This document shows, one piece after another, positions 61,109 to 64,000 of a stretch of 64,000 nucleotides of DNA. Location: assembly GCF_023078275.1 (NCBI RefSeq), contig NC_062990.1, forward strand, positions 5,037,549 through 5,101,548, in the 5' to 3' direction. How positions within the stretch are numbered: position 1 is the first letter of the stretch; each line of letters begins with the position of its first letter. Origin of the DNA: Leguminivora glycinivorella. Its lineage: Eukaryota; Arthropoda; Insecta; Lepidoptera; Tortricidae. Below the pieces are notes generated by a model. That model was not told the DNA's origin and did no database searches. It worked only from the letters and a program-made list of their open reading frames with translations. The translations under genes and the position numbers were made by a program.

Positions 61109-61333
61109 GCTTTTGCGGTACCAGCGTACAGGTGTATCCCTGTAGGTATCAGGTGTGAAATAGGATCATCTGTGGGGTTAGCAATGCTTGGTTACATCTC
61201 GAATAAATTATCTAAGTAGGAGTAATTTATGTAAGAATTTAGACCTTTATATTACCCTGTGGAAGAAAGATTCATTTTATGAGATATAAGGCAAACAAGC
61301 AAACAGGTTGCTCATTGTAAGCGATTTACCATC

Positions 61334-61461
61334 AGTGCGTTTTCACATTATCGGATCATCAAATTTAGGATCGATATCCCATACATCACAGGCGCCATCT
61401 TGGATTTTACTTAATCCTTTCGACATCCGATATCGGATCGGATAATGTGAAAAAACGGACT
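61334..61461. mobile_element. Palindromic MITE, GTGCGTTTTCACATTATCCG family, copy 3
   Basis: Same ends, diverged at the right (GTGAAAAAACGGAC). The centre CATCACAGGCGCCATCTTGG is shared with copy 4. Confidence 0.8.
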
Positions 61462-61548
61462 CAGACGACGTCTGCTCTTTTGCATCCTATCTTATAAGCA
61501 TGATGCCTCAAACATAGAATATGGACGTCGCATAGTAAGACGTTAGTG

Positions 61549-61671
61549 CGTTTTCACATTATCCGATCCGATATCGGATGTCGGACCGATAGCCCATACA
61601 TCACAGGCGCCATCTTGGATTTTTTCCATTGAAATCCTTCCGACATCCGATCGGATAATGTGAAAACGCAC
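61549..61671. mobile_element. Palindromic MITE, GTGCGTTTTCACATTATCCG family, copy 4
   Basis: Flanked by TTA on both sides (61546-61548 and 61672-61674). Only about 90 bp from copy 3, with the same centre sequence. Confidence 0.85.
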
Positions 61672-61727
61672 TTAGGGAGCTACGGAGTCGACATTAGACA
61701 TAAATTGATCTCATGATATCTTATGAA

Positions 61728-61925
61728 TACATCGGGGTTTTGGGAGCGGGAATGAATTCGTGTATTTGTAACTCTGTTTATAGTCATTTGAATTACTGAA
61801 ATACATATTTAACTATGTAACTGGCTCCAAATGTACCTAGAAATGTTAAAGTAATGTTTATCTTTTATCGTTTTCACCATTTTTGGACTAGTGTAAATCA
61901 TTCCCGCTCCCAAAACCCCGATGTA
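61728..61925. mobile_element. MITE with CATCGGGGTTTTGGGAGCGG ends
   Basis: TACATCGGGGTTTTGGGAGC at the left and GCTCCCAAAACCCCGATGTA at the right are perfect inverted repeats, with TA at both outer edges. Confidence 0.85.
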
Positions 61926-62709
61926 TGCTTATGATACCTACTATGTATATACGTAAAAGCGGCTGTATCTCAAAACTAGTCCATATTTTCGGTTACCAGT
62001 GTAGTTACATAGTTGTATTTGTAATACCGAAAGGCAGTGACTAACAATAGTTCACGAAGTGAGAGGTTGTAAGTTTAAGCTCGCGACCCAAATACAGAAC
62101 AGCTTACGCAATGCGTCGTGAAGCTCAATCAAAAGTATCAAAACGCGTGTTAATATAAACATTATAATGGGATAGTTCTGATTAACTGTTAAATTATATA
62201 AGGCACTTATCACACTGCTGCACTAAATAGCAAAGATGTTGGTACATACGTAAGTACGTACCGCCAAGGAACCATAAAGAAAAATTAAATGCACGTTTAG
62301 ATGGCGCTAATATTAATTTAGCAATTTTAACATAGTATATTAGGATGCAAAGGTAACTTGAGGAGTTTCATGTGCTCTGCACACAAAACTGCAAACGGGT
62401 TACCCCGTTTGGAAATACGCGAGTGAGTTATGTATGTAAAGGATATGGGTCAAATTGTCAAAACAAAGGTTACTGCAAAGTTTTCATTTACAAAAATCCT
62501 CGGAAAGTATCCATTCTCTTTAGTGAAGAAGAAAGAAAGACATTTCTTACAAAACCGAAGTCTGACATCGGTCCAGGGATTTCAGGGTGGAATCGTATCT
62601 ATACCTCTTTAAACCATTTAGGGTTATCAAAAATTAAGTAATTATCTCTGATAAGAGATATATATCTACACTATGTCCACGAATACAGTCTGGCAATACG
62701 AAAGAGTAA

Positions 62710-63094
62710 ACAGTGGCAACATCGTAGTGGGGCATTTTCGCGAGAACAATCACCAAAAACATTTTTTCTAAGATAGATACATTTTATTTTTTCCTAGTCA
62801 GAATAACGAGCCATTTTCGATCTAGGACAAAAAACAAGAGACAAAAAAATGGTCCCAAAATTTTCTATTATTTTGCATAGGTAATTTCCACTTTGTAACC
62901 GCTGTACAAAGTGTTTAAATAATGATAACGAAGTGGAAAAATTAAATTTGGTACGCTTTTTTTACCTAGTAGGAACGATTCTGAGTACGAAAAATATAGG
63001 TTTTTGAATCTTTTATCGCGAAAATGCCCAGTGTCCCCTTTTCTTGCATAGGTGTGTTGATTAGAAAGCAACGACATTACAATGTTGCCACTTT
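62710..63094. mobile_element. Inverted-repeat element with AGTGGCAACAT ends
   Basis: CAGTGGCAACATCGTAGTGG and GGCATTTTCGCGA at the left pair with TCGCGAAAATGCCCAGTG and ACAATGTTGCCACTTT at the right. A second inner pair is formed by AATTTCCACTTTGT and ACGAAGTGGAAAAATT. Confidence 0.75.
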
Positions 63095-63477
63095 AATATA
63101 GATTTTTTTGCTAGTCTGTACGTCGCTGTCGCTTCGCAGTAACACTTCGCTACAGCGACTTGCGACGGCATCGGCAGTGTGTCATGCCCCTTACAATATG
63201 TTTAATTACATTTACCGTTAAATTAATATGATCTCTTGTCAGTTTGAAGGTTTATTACCTTTTGTGGCCTTTGTGAGGTTTTTATAAGATTAATATTGTG
63301 GTCACGGTTCATTTTGAAGGGATAACAAGTAACGGGTTTATAGTACCCATGTTTATAGATATAATCTCGATTGCAAAGAGATAAAAATGAATGGAACGAA
63401 TGATGAATGAAAGAAATTACTCGTACGCCATAATGTTATAATACGCTTGTCAATTTTTTTTTAACTTTTACAAAGAA

Positions 63478-63657
63478 GACTGCGACCGGTCTGGCTTAGT
63501 GGGGCAAAACCTGCACTAATCAATGGTCTTAGGTTCGAATCCTGATCGGTATTAAGTATATTAATATGTATGTAGGAATTGGAGGTATATTGTGGTACTT
63601 ACCTACCTGTTATAAATATGTTTATCTTCGTAAGTATATAGGTACATATATCGTCGT
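63478..63657 (+). mobile_element. tRNA-derived SINE, diverged copy 5
   Basis: Contains GACCGGTCTGGCTTAGTGGG and GGTTCGAATCCTGATCGG, then a diverged body ending near ATATATCGTCGTC. Clearly related to the other four, but old or of another subfamily. Confidence 0.6.
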
Positions 63658-63661
63658 CTTA

Positions 63662-63783
63662 GTGCGTTTTCAGATTATCCGATCCGATATCGGATGTAGG
63701 AACGATATCCCATACATTTAAGCCGCCGATTTTTGCCTTTGAAATCCTTCTGACATATCGGATCGGATGATGTGAAAACGCAC
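63662..63783. mobile_element. Palindromic MITE, GTGCGTTTTCACATTATCCG family, copy 5
   Basis: Begins GTGCGTTTTCAGATTATCCG and ends GATGATGTGAAAACGCAC. TTA is at the left edge, immediately after the diverged SINE. Confidence 0.83.
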
Positions 63784-63923
63784 TAAGTCTTCTAGTGTTC
63801 ATAGCAAGCTCCTAAGTTTAAGGCTCGGCAAGATCGATCGTCAATAATAATTACCCATTCCATAAAAAAATACCTAAGAAAACCTCAACATCAAAAGACA
63901 TTTTACAGTAATAAATAATTCAT

Positions 63924-64000
63924 AATAAATTAATAGTTTAAAAAACACTATAAAACACGCTTTTATAAATGCACGTAAAAGCCAAAAATAAATTATGGAT
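63924..64000. mobile_element. Start of a second copy of the foldback element (cut by window edge)
   Basis: Matches the left arm of 53467-54226 base for base over its visible length (TAAATTAATAGTTTAAAAAA to AATAAATTATGGAT). Confidence 0.85.

Larger units (their letters stand above)
59384..64000. other. Upstream intron of the RhoGEF gene, no exons seen
   Basis: No convincing minus-strand exon continuing the DH domain. Contains a 1.47 kb foldback element (59639-61108), three palindromic MITEs, two further inverted-repeat elements (61728-61925 and 62710-63094), a diverged SINE (63478) and the start of a foldback element at the edge. Confidence 0.6.

Overview
The window is nuclear DNA of an insect, almost certainly a moth or butterfly (Lepidoptera). 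It has split genes with GT-AG introns, AT-rich non-coding DNA, a tRNA-derived SINE of lepidopteran type in five copies, LINE 3' ends with short tandem tails, and many short inverted-repeat elements. There are no bacterial features (operons, ribosome binding sites, CRISPR). Gene models were built by hand from splice signals and reading phase; no transcript data were available.

Layout: (1) 1-3603 is repeats, upstream of or intronic to the first gene. (2) 3604-15636, plus strand: the 3' part of a PDZ-domain gene. Two small exons encode one PDZ domain and a 3.8 kb last exon encodes a long disordered tail. Its introns hold a truncated second copy of the PDZ exon, a degenerate minisatellite, and a non-autonomous transposon carrying half a THAP zinc finger, whose core is duplicated as a direct 1567 bp repeat. 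(3) 17292-21435, minus strand, converging on the PDZ gene: four exons, all joined in phase 0, for an unrecognised 231-residue secreted cysteine/lysine-rich protein. (4) 21436-27213: transposon-rich intergenic DNA (pogo-like, foldback and hAT-like elements). (5) 27214-28320, minus: CRIPT, two exons, complete. (6) 30068-41306, minus: a coiled-coil centrosome/cilium protein resembling SDCCAG8, with 14 common exons followed by three phase-compatible alternative 3' ends. (7) 41307-45836: intergenic, with one SINE carrying an expanded TA tract. (8) 45837-59383 and beyond the right edge, minus: a PLEKHG1/2/3-type RhoGEF (end of DH domain, PH domain, 1.49 kb-residue disordered tail with a cysteine-pair cluster). 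Its largest intron holds two abutting tandem arrays (about 21 x 100 bp and about 6 x 120 bp). (9) 59384-64000: more inverted-repeat elements.

The genes do not form an obvious pathway. CRIPT, the SDCCAG8-like gene and the RhoGEF are ordinary conserved animal genes. The parts most worth a second look are the secreted cysteine-rich gene, the three alternative C-termini of the SDCCAG8-like gene (one a tyrosine-rich repeat domain), the cysteine cluster in the RhoGEF tail, the duplicated exons, and the two tandem arrays.
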